Origin: Palaemon carinicauda
Taxonomy: Eukaryota; Arthropoda; Malacostraca; Decapoda; Palaemonidae
DNA length: 64,000 nt
Assembly: GCF_036898095.1 (NCBI RefSeq)
Contig: NC_090746.1
Span: 55,495,852 to 55,559,851, forward strand
Direction: 5' to 3'
Below are positions 1 to 8,579 of this stretch, one piece after another. Below the pieces are notes generated by a model. The model had not been told where the DNA came from, did not search any database, and was given only the letters and a program-made list of their open reading frames with translations. The stretch's first letter is position 1, and each line of letters starts with the position of its first letter. The position numbers and the translations under genes are program-made.

Positions 1-89
1 GTCCGCCAAGACATTCATTTTTCCTTGCACAAATCTCGCCAAAGGAGGGATGTTACTTGCCTTAAAAGGAGTTCCTTCTGATCCGTGGA

Positions 90-950
90 CCAAAGACCCG
101 AGCATTCCAGACTGTCCAGTGGAGCTCCCTAACCCAAATCCGATGCATCTGAATACAACACATGGTTTGGGTTCTTGATCGCAAGAGAAAGACCTTCTCG
201 AAGTCTGATGTTGCTGTCCCACCAAGTCAGACATGTCTAGACTGAGTTGGAGATTGGGAAAGAGATACTCTCTAAGCCCTTCTCCTTGTTCCAATGGTTT
301 AGGTGAAATTGGAGAGGGCAAAGGTTGAGTCTCCCCAGAGAGATAAACTACTCCAGCGATGAAAGAGTTCCCACGAGGCTAGTTCAAACTCTTACAGAGC
401 AACTGTTTTTCTCTTGCAAGTGAAGGACTTTTAACAGAGCTTGTTCCATTCTTGTGGGAGACGAAAAGGCCCGAAAAATCCGACACTGTATCTCCATTCC
501 CAAATAAAGAATAGTCTGGGATGGGGTACTGTAAGTTACGACTTCTCTACGTTCACTATGAGACCTAGCTCCTTGGTTAGGTCTAAAGTCCATTAGAGGC
601 TCTCCAGACAGCGATTTAATGACGACGCCCTGATTAGCCAGTCGTCAAAATAAAGGGAGGCTCTGAATCCTCAAAAAATGTAGAAAGCTTGCTACATTTT
701 GCAAGGGCCTTGTAAAAACAAGAGGAGCAGGAATGAGGCCGAAGTACAGTGCTCGAAATTGGTACATTACTTTCCCGTCCACAAACCTCAGATGTTGTTG
801 AAAGTTTGGATGAATCGGGATGTGGAAGTATGCATCCTGAAGGTCGAGAGAGACCATCCAGTCGCCTTCCCTTACTGCTGCCAAGACAGATTTGGTAGTC
901 TTCATCGTGAAGTTTGTCTTGACAATGAACACATTGAGCGCACTTACATC
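90..950 (-). pseudogene. RT remnant of DIRS copy 1a
   Basis: Translated fragments on the minus strand resemble residues 190-370 and beyond of the RT in copy 1b, including the SLDLxDAYFH and GLIPAPLVFTR blocks and the YLGMEIQ block. The catalytic YLDD box cannot be read in frame. The piece between the blocks is shifted, so no RT could be made. The remnant stops abruptly at about 950, where gag-like sequence follows. Confidence 0.75.
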
Positions 951-960
951 TTAAGTACTC

Positions 961-1066
961 CTGCAGTGAACGTGGCTGACAGATCATTGGAGCCATCCCT
1001 GATAGCCTTGTTCCTGCAGTGAACGTGGCTGCCAGATCATTGGAGCCATCCCTGATAGCCTTGTTC
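961..1066. repeat. 53-bp tandem duplication in 1a gag remnant
   Basis: Two adjacent copies of a 53-bp unit starting ctgcagtgaacgtggctg lie side by side. I see one substitution between them (gctgac versus gctgcc). The unit lies exactly at the RT/gag deletion joint of copy 1a, so it probably arose in the same rearrangement. Confidence 0.85.
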
Positions 1067-1699
1067 ATGCATGACATAATTGTACAGCAATACATTGACA
1101 GCTGGAGAGACCTTCTTACTTAAGGCTCCCAGGGACCAATCCAACAAACAAAAACTTCAAACGCTCGAAAAAACTCCTAACAGGAGATGGTCTAGCTCTG
1201 AAGCCGACCATAAAATCTTGGAGCATCTCATGGCTAGACGACGAGGAGAGTCCACAAGGCTTAAGAAGTCTCCCTGGGCAGAGGCAGGTACTCCCAAGCC
1301 GAGAACTTCTCCTCGAGCTTCTCCTGTGTCACACCAGATGCCCGAGCGAGAAGCTAATTAAGAAGGAGGAAAAGCAAAAGCAGACTTTCCTAAACTTCTC
1401 CTGGATTCCAACCAGTCTCCCAGTAAGAGCATGGCCCTCTTAGAAGAACAAGAGAGAACTGACTTCGTAAAAGTAGGAGTCGAAGAAAGTCATGCCAAGA
1501 GTAAACTCAGACGGCGGAGCAGCCGTTACAAAACGAGTAGGACAAAATTTCACTAAAGAAATTCATAATTAAAATACAAGGGATTGTTGGACCACCCTAG
1601 GTTACTCCTCTTCTGAATGACTCCCCAAAGGTACATTAGTTGAAAGGGGGGTCATCAACTTCTTCAGAAGGCACATCATCTGATAAATCTAAAGTCTTG

Positions 1700-2790
1700 C
1701 GAGAAGGAGATTTATATTCAGAATGACGTGAAGGAAAAGCCTGACAGGCTACATCAACTTGTATATGAACAGAAGTTAAAGTTGGAGGGTCGATGTTACG
1801 TTGTGACTGCAGAGAATGTTATTCTACTACACGTCGTGACAGAAGTAACTGACGTTCAAACGTCCCGTAGTAACAGCGGTGACTGCTGTTCGATGCTATA
1901 TCGTGACTACGATGACTGACCCTCGACGTCACGTCATGTCTACGGTGTCTACCGCTCAACGTCACGTCGTGTCTGCGGTGTCTGCATCTCAACGTCACGC
2001 TGTGACTGCGGTGGCTGACGTTCAAAGCGATCAAAGTTACATCGAGATTTATGCTCCGCATCTCGTTTAACAGCAAAGCTGTGACTAGAGATAACGTCAG
2101 CGTGGCGTAACAAAGCTCGTATAGATGGTTGAAGACCCGAATCACGTATCCCAGAACCGTGACGTACAAAAAGCAAAGGATCCTTTTGCACAGGAACAGG
2201 ATCGAAAGCTTCTATTGAAGAAGAAAGCTTTAACAGCATATCTTGCAAAACACTTAACTTCGGATCAACCTGTGACTGCGGTGGCTGACGTTCAAACGTC
2301 ACGTAGTAAACAGCAGTGACTGCTGATCGATACTATATCGAGACTACGTTGACTGACACTCGATGTCACGTTGTGTCTACGGTGTCTACCGCTCAACGTC
2401 ACGTCGAGTCTGTGGCAGAAACGTCTGTACATGAACGTCATCGCTATGAACGGGACTCTTATTATGACTACAGCTAGGACGTTGAACTTGTTCTGAAGGA
2501 ACTAATAAACGTTTCAACCGTCTCGAAACTTTACGCCCAGGCTTTTAAAGAGACGAATCATCGGAAGACGAGGAGAAACTTCGTCTCTCATGTCTTATGG
2601 CAAGGACGTGCTTGCCGAGCAACGTCTGATACCTTTGAGGGAACGTCTGTTCGTTGGTTTACACTCCTCACTCCCTTAGGTCCTACGACATTCCTTCTCC
2701 CTGGTGCAGGGGAGCCTGAAAGAGGTCTCGGACTAGGCAAGTGACAAGCACGAACAAACGAACCCTCCGCAACATAGAACATGTTTTTTT
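1700..2790 (-). pseudogene. Repeat-rich gag remnant of DIRS copy 1a
   Basis: The 2590-2790 end resembles residues around 165-215 of the gag in copy 1b, including the SPxPxxSxxxxGRxNVxGPKG block. Between about 1790 and 2420 the sequence is dominated by imperfect repeats built around gtgactgcggtggctgacg and cgtcacgtcgtgtctgcgg, which read as His/Arg/Val-rich repeats. The N-terminal Cys-rich motif seen in 1b is not found. Several frames alternate, so the gene is dead. Confidence 0.65.
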
Positions 2791-3049
2791 GCACTTACTT
2801 CACTGATATCGCATTTTTTAATAATTTCACATTAGACATGAATAAAACTGATTTCTACCTGAAGCACGCAATTCTCCCTTACATCAAAAGGTTAGAATTG
2901 CGAAATGAGTCGTATAATGTAAGCACATTAGTACAAAATGAAACACATGCAAAAATCAATAAAAATATACATATATATCGAATAAAACGGAAATATATAA
3001 AGTTAAAAAGATCAGTGACTGGGGAGGAGACTAAACACTAGTTCACTAA

Positions 3050-3260
3050 GGACTACGTTTTCAATCTCTCACCGTACAGTGCCTTGGGACGAGAATAAAA
3101 ACTAAAACGTTTTATCCTCTCTCCCCGTACAGAGACTTGGGACGAGAGTAAAAAACTGAATCGAGAACAACGTTACTCGCTCCCAAACTCCTTGTACAGA
3201 GACTTGGGACGAGAATAAAGATCGGATCGTTCTCTCTTTCTCTCTCTCTCTCTCTTGTCA
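3050..3260. repeat. Leader direct repeats and CT run in 1a
   Basis: Three spaced copies of a motif close to cgtacagagacttgggacga are separated by about 60-70 bp and followed by a (CT)n run. Two related copies occur at the equivalent place in copy 1c (57165-57245), again followed by a CT tract. They lie in the 5' leader of the element, upstream of gag, where they could act as promoter or RNA elements. That role is inference only. Confidence 0.7.
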
Positions 3261-4327
3261 CTCACAAGAGAATGGCCCACTCACCCTTCGTCAATAACAG
3301 GTTATTTGACTAAAGGAAAAAACTGAAAGGACTAAGAAATTGAAAATTAACAAGTTCCTTTAAATTAGTATCTAAAACACTTCAGTTTGAAAGAAGAATG
3401 AACAAAACGTCAAAATCGATTTACTCTTTCTGCAAAGTGAAACCGTGATTCTCTCTTTCTCTATCGTAACGATAGAGCGCAAACTGCGTAGCATAAATAA
3501 ACCAAACGTTAGTTCATCTTTGAAAAAACAGCACGAAGACTATTCAAAGAATATATTTCTAAAAAATATTCATCTCATCACTCTTACAGAGCAACTGTTT
3601 TAAACTAAACAAAAATAAAAGTTGAATGGGCTCAACATTGTTTAACTTCGTTTTCCAAGTTAGGACCGCCTACAAAGAATAGGTAAAGGCCACATATAAA
3701 CAAAAAACATACAATTTATCTTGATGTTTAGTATAAATGGAAAGCTAATCGAAGAGGCCTAATAAAGGCGGGTGAGATATAAAATATAAAATATATAGAG
3801 GTAAATCTATAAATATCAACAATAATTTATAAAGTGATAAAATAATTACTAAAAGCCTTTAACACACTTCCGTACACTGAGGGAAGGGTCGGCCATCTTC
3901 TCTCTATGGAAAAACCAGAGATTAAAAAAAAAGCAAGGGCAAAACACTTCCTCTCCTTTCAAAAGCATTTCTTTTGAAGATAGTATTGAATAATCCAACA
4001 CGGCGAAAGCAATAAAACCAAAACCAAGTACTTCATCAATTCGGTCGAAAACTCGAGGTCATAAAGCGAGCGGAACCAACTTGTCGACAAGACCGACAGA
4101 GAAGAACTGGAGAAATTGACAAGTATATGCGGTATCTGGCCGATAGTCGGCGCTGGTGGTCACACCCGCAACCTTCACGGCGATCGCTCGCGAGTTTTTG
4201 GAATCTGTCGAGCCGTCGGAGACGTCAGCTATTATATATTCACCGGCTAAGTTTAATATTTAAAAACAGCCTATACTGTAAAGACAAACATGTTGCTGTT
4301 TAGTGATGATACTGGGCTCATGCTTAC

Positions 4328-4476
4328 CCCTTTTACCCGGTCCTGACGTTCCCTTTGCCTTGGGTGGAGGTGGAGCTCTTCGATGTGTTAGATAGTCAGG
4401 GGAAAAATCTTCTTCTTCCATTGAAAAATCATCTTCATACTCAGACTTCACGAGGGCTTGAATCATTTTCTCATAT
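4328..4476 (-). CDS. Host gene, coding exon, last one inside the window
   Basis: This is a 149-nt exon. Its acceptor is TTGTCTAG and its likely donor is GTAAGC. One base completes the arginine codon opened by the exon at 31030, and one base is left over at the end. The frame stays open past the donor for another 20 or so codons, so the donor is the less certain end. The encoded piece has an acidic cluster (SEYEDDFSMEEEDFSPDY) followed by a Pro/Lys/Gly-rich basic stretch (APPPPKAKGTSGPGKRG). No known domain is evident. The 5' end of DIRS copy 1a begins only about 60 bp past the donor. The rest of the gene lies left of the window. Confidence 0.75.
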
Positions 4477-4689
4477 CTAGACAATACATAATACAAAAGA
4501 TATATGTTAAGAGTACAGTAATGCATAAGAATAACCATGCATGAAATCCTATTAACTGTGAGGTTCAAACAGCCAGACTAAAAAAAACATGCGGTCAAGT
4601 TTATTGGTAACCTTGAATTAGGTGCACAATTCAATCAGGGGAAGAGCTCCCTCTCAGGTTATTTAGCATTTTCTGTAAAGTTTAAAAAA
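4477..4689. other. Host intron between exon and element 1b
   Basis: About 210 bp of AT-rich intron lies between the acceptor of the 4328-4476 exon and the start of DIRS copy 1b. I see no gene or repeat in it. Confidence 0.6.
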
Positions 4690-4726
4690 ATGTTATTTTC
4701 ATTAGTAAAATAAATTTTTGAATATA

Positions 4727-4880
4727 CTTACCCGATGATCATGTAGCTGTCAACTCCGTTGCCCGACAGAAATCTACGGTCGGGATACGCCAGCGATCGC
4801 TATCCAGGTGGGGGTGTGCTCAACAGCGCCATCTGTGGTCAGGTACTCAAGTACTTCTTGTCAACAAGACCTCAATTTTC
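4727..4880. repeat. Inverted terminal repeat, left (3') arm of 1b
   Basis: This 154-bp sequence starts cttacccgatgatcatgtag. It is the reverse complement of 11069-11222 with no difference seen up to its inner end. A spacer of about 36 bp separates it from the outer boundary of the element. Confidence 0.9.
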
Positions 4881-4930
4881 TCCTCGGTCCACTGGTTCTC
4901 TATGGGGAGGAAGGGCGGGTCCTTTAAATC

Positions 4931-5020
4931 ATGATCATCGGGTAAGTATATTCAAAAATTTATTTTACTAATGAAAATAACATTTTTCAATATTAATCTT
5001 ACCCGATGATCATGTAGCTG
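4931..5020. repeat. Internal complementary region (ICR) of 1b
   Basis: The left half (tgatcatcgggtaagtat and onward) is the reverse complement of the element's left extremity. The right half (from cattttt to catgtagctg) is the reverse complement of its right extremity. The two are fused head to tail. This is the arrangement that templates end joining into a circle in DIRS replication, and it also predicts the circle junction at ...gaaaaatgttatttt.... Confidence 0.88.
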
Positions 5021-5418
5021 ATTCACACCCAGGGTGGTGGGTGGAGACCAGCATACATGTTAACAAAGAAGCTAAGTATCCCGTATTTCATTTTATTAGT
5101 TATTCAAAATAACAAATATAAAATAAATAAGTACCTGGTAAGGAAGTCGACTTGAACCATTACTCTGCCTTTATTAAGTACGTCTTCCTTACTGAGCGTA
5201 GCGGTCCTCTTAGGATGCTGAACGACTCTTAGGTGCTGAAGTATAAAGGGCTGCAAACCATACTAAAGGACCTCATCACAACCTCTAACCTAGGCGCTTC
5301 TCAAGAAAGAATTGACCACCCGCCAAATCAACCAGGATGCGGAAGGCTTCTTAGCCGACCGTACAACCCAAAACAACAATAAAAAGTATTCAAGAGAAAG
5401 GTTAAAAAGGTTATGGGA

Positions 5419-8322
5419 TTATGGGAATGTAGTGGCTGAGCCCTCACCTACTACTGCACTCGCTGCTACGAATGGTCCCAGGGTGTAGCAGTTCTCGTAA
5501 AGAGACTGGACATCTTTGAGATAGAATGATGCGAACACTGACTTGCTTCTCCAATAGGTTGCATCCATAACACTCTGCAGAGAACGGTTCAGTTTGAAGG
5601 CCACTGAAGTAGCCACAGCTCTCACTTCATGTGTCCTTACCTTCAGCAAAGCAAGGTCTTCTTCCTTCAGATGAGAATGAGCTTCTCTAATCAGAAGCCT
5701 GATGTAGTAAGAAACTGCGTTCTTAGACATTGGTAGCGAAGGCTTCTTGACAGCACACCATAAGGCTTCTGATTGTCCTCGTAAAGGTTTTGACCTTCTT
5801 AGATAGTACCTAAGAGCTCTGACTGGGCAAAGTACTCTCTCCAGTTCGTTCCCCACCAAGTTGGACAGGCTAGGGATCTCGAACGATTTAGGCCAAGGAC
5901 GTGAAGGAAGCTCGTTTTTAGCCAAAAAACCGAGCTGCAAGGAACATGTAGCCGTTTCAGATGTGAAACCTATGTTCCTGCTGAAGGCGTGGATCTCACT
6001 TACTCTTTTAGCTGTTGCTAGGCATACGAGGAAAAGAGTTTTTAATGTGAGGTCCTTAAAAGAGGCTGATTGGAGCGGTTCAAATCTGGATGACATAAGG
6101 AACCTTAGGACCACGTCTAGATTCCAGCCAGGAGTGGACAACCGACGTTCCTTTGAGGTCTCAAAAAACCTAAGGAGGTCCTGTAGATCTTTGTTGGTGG
6201 AAAGATCCAAGCCTCTGTGGCGGAAAACCGCTGCCAACATACTTCTGTAACCCTTGATCGTAGGAGCTGATAGGGATCTAACGTTCCTTAGATGTAACAG
6301 GAAGTCAGCAATCTGGGTTACAGTGGTACTGGTTGAGGAAACTGCATTGGCCTTGCACCAGTTTCGGAAGACTTCCCATTTAGACTGATAGACTCTGAGA
6401 GTGGATGTCCTCCTTGCTCTGGCAATCGCTCTGGCTGCCTCCTTCGAAAAGCCTCTAGCTCTTGAGAGTCTTTCGATAGTCTGAAGGCAGTCAGACGAAG
6501 AGCGTGGAGGCTTGGGTGTACCTTCTTTACGTGAGGTTGACGCAGAAGGTCCACTCTTAGAGGAAGAGTCCTGGGAACGTCGACCAGCCATTGCAGTACC
6601 TCTGTGAACCATTCTCTCGCGGGCCAGAGGGGAGCAACCAACGTCAGCCGTGTCCCTTTGTGAGAGGCGAACTTCTGAAGTACCCTGTTGACAATCTTGA
6701 ACGGCGGGAATGCATACAGGTTGAGATGGGACCAATCCAGCAGAAAGGCATCCACGTGAACTGCTGCTGGGTCTGGAATCGGAGAACAATACAATGGGAG
6801 CCTCTTGGTCATCGAGGTAGCGAACAGATCTATGGTTGGCTGACCCCACAGGGCCCAAAGTCTGCTGCAAACATTCTTGTGAAGGGTCCACTCTGTGGGG
6901 ATGACCTGACCCTTCCGGCTGAGGCGATCTGCCATGACATTCATATCGCCCTGAATGAACCTCGTTACCAGCGTGAGCTTTCGATCTTTTGACCAAATGA
7001 GGAGGTCCCTTGCGATCTCGAACAACTTCCTCGAATGAGTCCCCCCCTGCTTGGAGATGTAAGCCAAGGCTGTGGTGTTGTCGGAGTTCACCTCCACCAC
7101 CTTGTTTAGCTGGAGGGACTTGAAGTTTATCAAGGCCAGATGAACCGCCAACAACTCCTTGCAATTGATGTGAAGTGTCCTTTGCTCCTGATTCCATGTT
7201 CCCGAGCATTCCTGTCCGTCCAATGTCGCACCCCAGCCCGAGTCTGATGCGTCCGAGAAGAGACGGTGGTCGGGGGTCTGAACAGCTAAAGATAGACCTT
7301 CCTTGAGAAGAATGCTGTTCTTCCACCACGTTAGAGTAGACCTCATCTCTTCGGAAACAGGAACTGAGACCGTCTCTAGCGTCATGTCCTTTATCCAGTG
7401 AGCAGCTAGATGATACTGAAGGGGGCGGAGGTGGAGTCTCCCTAACTCGATGAACAGGGCCAGCGATGAAAGTGTCCCTGTTAGACTCATCCACTGCCTG
7501 ACTGAGCATCGGTTCCTTCTCAGCATGCTCTGGATGCACTCTAGGGCTTGGTTGATCCTTGGGGCCGACGGAAAAGCCCGAAAAGCTCGACTCTGAATCT
7601 CCATACCCAGGTAAACAATGGTCTGGGATGGGACGAGCTGGGACTTCTCTAAATTGACCAGGAGGCCCAGTTCCTTGGTCAGATCCATAGTCCATCTGAG
7701 ATTCTCCAGACAGCGACGACTTGTGGGAGCTCTTAAAAGCCAGTCGTCTAAATAAAGGGAGGCTCTGATGTCTGCCAAGTGAAGGAATTTCGCAATATTC
7801 CTCATCAGTCTCGTAAACACAAGAGGTGCCGTGCTTAGGCCAAAGCACAGGGCTTGGAACTGGTACACAACCTTTCCAAAGACGAATCTTAGGAAAGGTT
7901 GGGAGTCTGGATGGATGGGGACGTGAAAGTATGCGTCTTTCAGGTCTAACGAGACCATCCAGTCCTCCTGCCTGACCGCTGCTAGGACCGACTTCGTCGT
8001 CTCCATCGTGAACGTCTGCTTGGTGACATAAGCATTGAGAGCACTGACGTCCAGCACCGGTCTCCAACCTCCTGTCTTCTTGGCTACCAGGAAGAGACGG
8101 TTGTAAAAGCCCGGGGATTGGTGATCCCGGACTATGACCACTGCTTCCTTCTGTAGCAAGAGCGACACCTCTTGTTGCAACGCTAGCCTCTTGTCCTTCT
8201 CCTTGTAGTTGGGAGAGAGGTTGATGGGAGATGTAGCTAGAGGGGGATTGAGGCAGAACGGAATTCTGTATCCCTCCCTTAGCCACTTCACAGACTGAGC
8301 GTCTGCACCTCTGCTCTCCCAA
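5419..8322 (-). CDS. Tyrosine recombinase ORF3 of 1b
   Basis: The frame is open from the codon after the gag TGA (8376) to 5419. The recognisable recombinase is the C-terminal 350 residues: a SAM-like core-binding part (from about 6490, ARARRTSTLRVYQSKW) and a catalytic domain with R773, H898-x-x-R901, W924 and nucleophile Y934 (FASFYLKD). It would join circular DNA to the target in place of an integrase. The preceding 600 or so residues are Ser/Pro/Arg/Gln-rich and overlap RT/RNase H in the -1 register, so they may simply be an open shadow. The recombinase itself overlaps only the end of ORF2. All catalytic residues are intact. Confidence 0.85.
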   Translation of the reverse strand: MGEQRCRRSVCEVAKGGIQNSVLPQSPSSYISHQPLSQLQGEGQEASVATRGVALATEGSSGHSPGSPIPGLLQPSLPGSQEDRRLETGAGRQCSQCLCHQADVHDGDDEVGPSSGQAGGLDGLVRPERRILSRPHPSRLPTFPKIRLWKGCVPVPSPVLWPKHGTSCVYETDEEYCEIPSLGRHQSLPLFRRLAFKSSHKSSLSGESQMDYGSDQGTGPPGQFREVPARPIPDHCLPGYGDSESSFSGFSVGPKDQPSPRVHPEHAEKEPMLSQAVDESNRDTFIAGPVHRVRETPPPPPSVSSSCSLDKGHDARDGLSSCFRRDEVYSNVVEEQHSSQGRSIFSCSDPRPPSLLGRIRLGLGCDIGRTGMLGNMESGAKDTSHQLQGVVGGSSGLDKLQVPPAKQGGGGELRQHHSLGLHLQAGGDSFEEVVRDRKGPPHLVKRSKAHAGNEVHSGRYECHGRSPQPEGSGHPHRVDPSQECLQQTLGPVGSANHRSVRYLDDQEAPIVLFSDSRPSSSSRGCLSAGLVPSQPVCIPAVQDCQQGTSEVRLSQRDTADVGCSPLARERMVHRGTAMAGRRSQDSSSKSGPSASTSRKEGTPKPPRSSSDCLQTIERLSRARGFSKEAARAIARARRTSTLRVYQSKWEVFRNWCKANAVSSTSTTVTQIADFLLHLRNVRSLSAPTIKGYRSMLAAVFRHRGLDLSTNKDLQDLLRFFETSKERRLSTPGWNLDVVLRFLMSSRFEPLQSASFKDLTLKTLFLVCLATAKRVSEIHAFSRNIGFTSETATCSLQLGFLAKNELPSRPWPKSFEIPSLSNLVGNELERVLCPVRALRYYLRRSKPLRGQSEALWCAVKKPSLPMSKNAVSYYIRLLIREAHSHLKEEDLALLKVRTHEVRAVATSVAFKLNRSLQSVMDATYWRSKSVFASFYLKDVQSLYENCYTLGPFVAASAVVGEGSATTFP

Positions 8323-8579
8323 GCTTGCCAGAAGGTCTTGAGTCTGGCACCTACTGCTGTCTGGAGAGAAAGGCAGTCAAAACTTGCCTTTTGCGGACTT
8401 GGAACCCTTCTTGGACTTGCCACGGTGACTGTCTGCACGGGTACCTCCTCTGCTGGAGGTTCTGCCACGAAAGGGCGGGATGAACCTAGAAGCAGGTGTA
8501 TCAACTGCTGTAGGGCGGAAGGGTCTAGGCACGGAAGGTAAGGTTTTAGCCTTACGTGCAGAAGAAGCCATGAAGTCAT
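6318..8579 (-). CDS. Reverse transcriptase / RNase H / methyltransferase-like ORF2 of 1b
   Basis: This is a 753-residue DIRS-type polyprotein. The RT palm spans about residues 115-340, with motif A SLDLKDAYF (D212) and the catalytic box YLDD at 276-279. The RNase H domain follows with D443, E475, D500 and D551 (FSDAS, CKEL, NSDN, ADRLSR) as the expected acidic quartet. About residues 575-670 form the module typical of DIRS elements often called Dam-like methyltransferase: TIDLFAT at 582-588 and an AFPPF box at 623-627, in place of the usual D/NPPY. Enzyme activity of that last module is inferred only. The first 90 or so residues overlap gag and may be non-coding in practice. The frame is +1 relative to gag, so recoding or separate initiation is needed. 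Confidence 0.9.
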   Translation of the reverse strand: MTSWLLLHVRLKPYLPCLDPSALQQLIHLLLGSSRPFVAEPPAEEVPVQTVTVASPRRVPSPQKASFDCLSLQTAVGARLKTFWQAWESRGADAQSVKWLREGYRIPFCLNPPLATSPINLSPNYKEKDKRLALQQEVSLLLQKEAVVIVRDHQSPGFYNRLFLVAKKTGGWRPVLDVSALNAYVTKQTFTMETTKSVLAAVRQEDWMVSLDLKDAYFHVPIHPDSQPFLRFVFGKVVYQFQALCFGLSTAPLVFTRLMRNIAKFLHLADIRASLYLDDWLLRAPTSRRCLENLRWTMDLTKELGLLVNLEKSQLVPSQTIVYLGMEIQSRAFRAFPSAPRINQALECIQSMLRRNRCSVRQWMSLTGTLSSLALFIELGRLHLRPLQYHLAAHWIKDMTLETVSVPVSEEMRSTLTWWKNSILLKEGLSLAVQTPDHRLFSDASDSGWGATLDGQECSGTWNQEQRTLHINCKELLAVHLALINFKSLQLNKVVEVNSDNTTALAYISKQGGTHSRKLFEIARDLLIWSKDRKLTLVTRFIQGDMNVMADRLSRKGQVIPTEWTLHKNVCSRLWALWGQPTIDLFATSMTKRLPLYCSPIPDPAAVHVDAFLLDWSHLNLYAFPPFKIVNRVLQKFASHKGTRLTLVAPLWPAREWFTEVLQWLVDVPRTLPLRVDLLRQPHVKKVHPSLHALRLTAFRLSKDSQELEAFRRRQPERLPEQGGHPLSESISLNGKSSETGARPMQFPQPVPL

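Larger units (their letters stand above)
1..4265 (-). mobile_element. DIRS-like element 1a, degraded, 3' part outside the window
   Basis: Minus-strand fragments match the RT and gag of intact copy 1b. Examples are the RT block SLDLQDAYFHIPIHP near 800, the VYLGMEIQ-type block near 500, and a gag block around 1060 (MNKAIRDGS). RT is joined almost directly to gag, so about 700 bp present in 1b (roughly 8050-8780) has been lost here. The rest is a repeat-rich gag remnant (1700-2780), a leader of about 1.3 kb and a decayed 5' terminal repeat that ends near 4265 with the family signature (caccggctaagtttaatatt). Frameshifts and stops are frequent. The left side, with the recombinase and 3' end, is outside the window. 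Confidence 0.8.

Noticed and set aside
6600..8322. N-terminal 600 or so codons of the recombinase frame in 1b as a separate novel gene
   Set aside because: It lies wholly over RT/RNase H in another register, has biased Ser/Pro/Arg/Gln content and matches no family. It is recorded as an open frame and raised as a question, not called as a gene.
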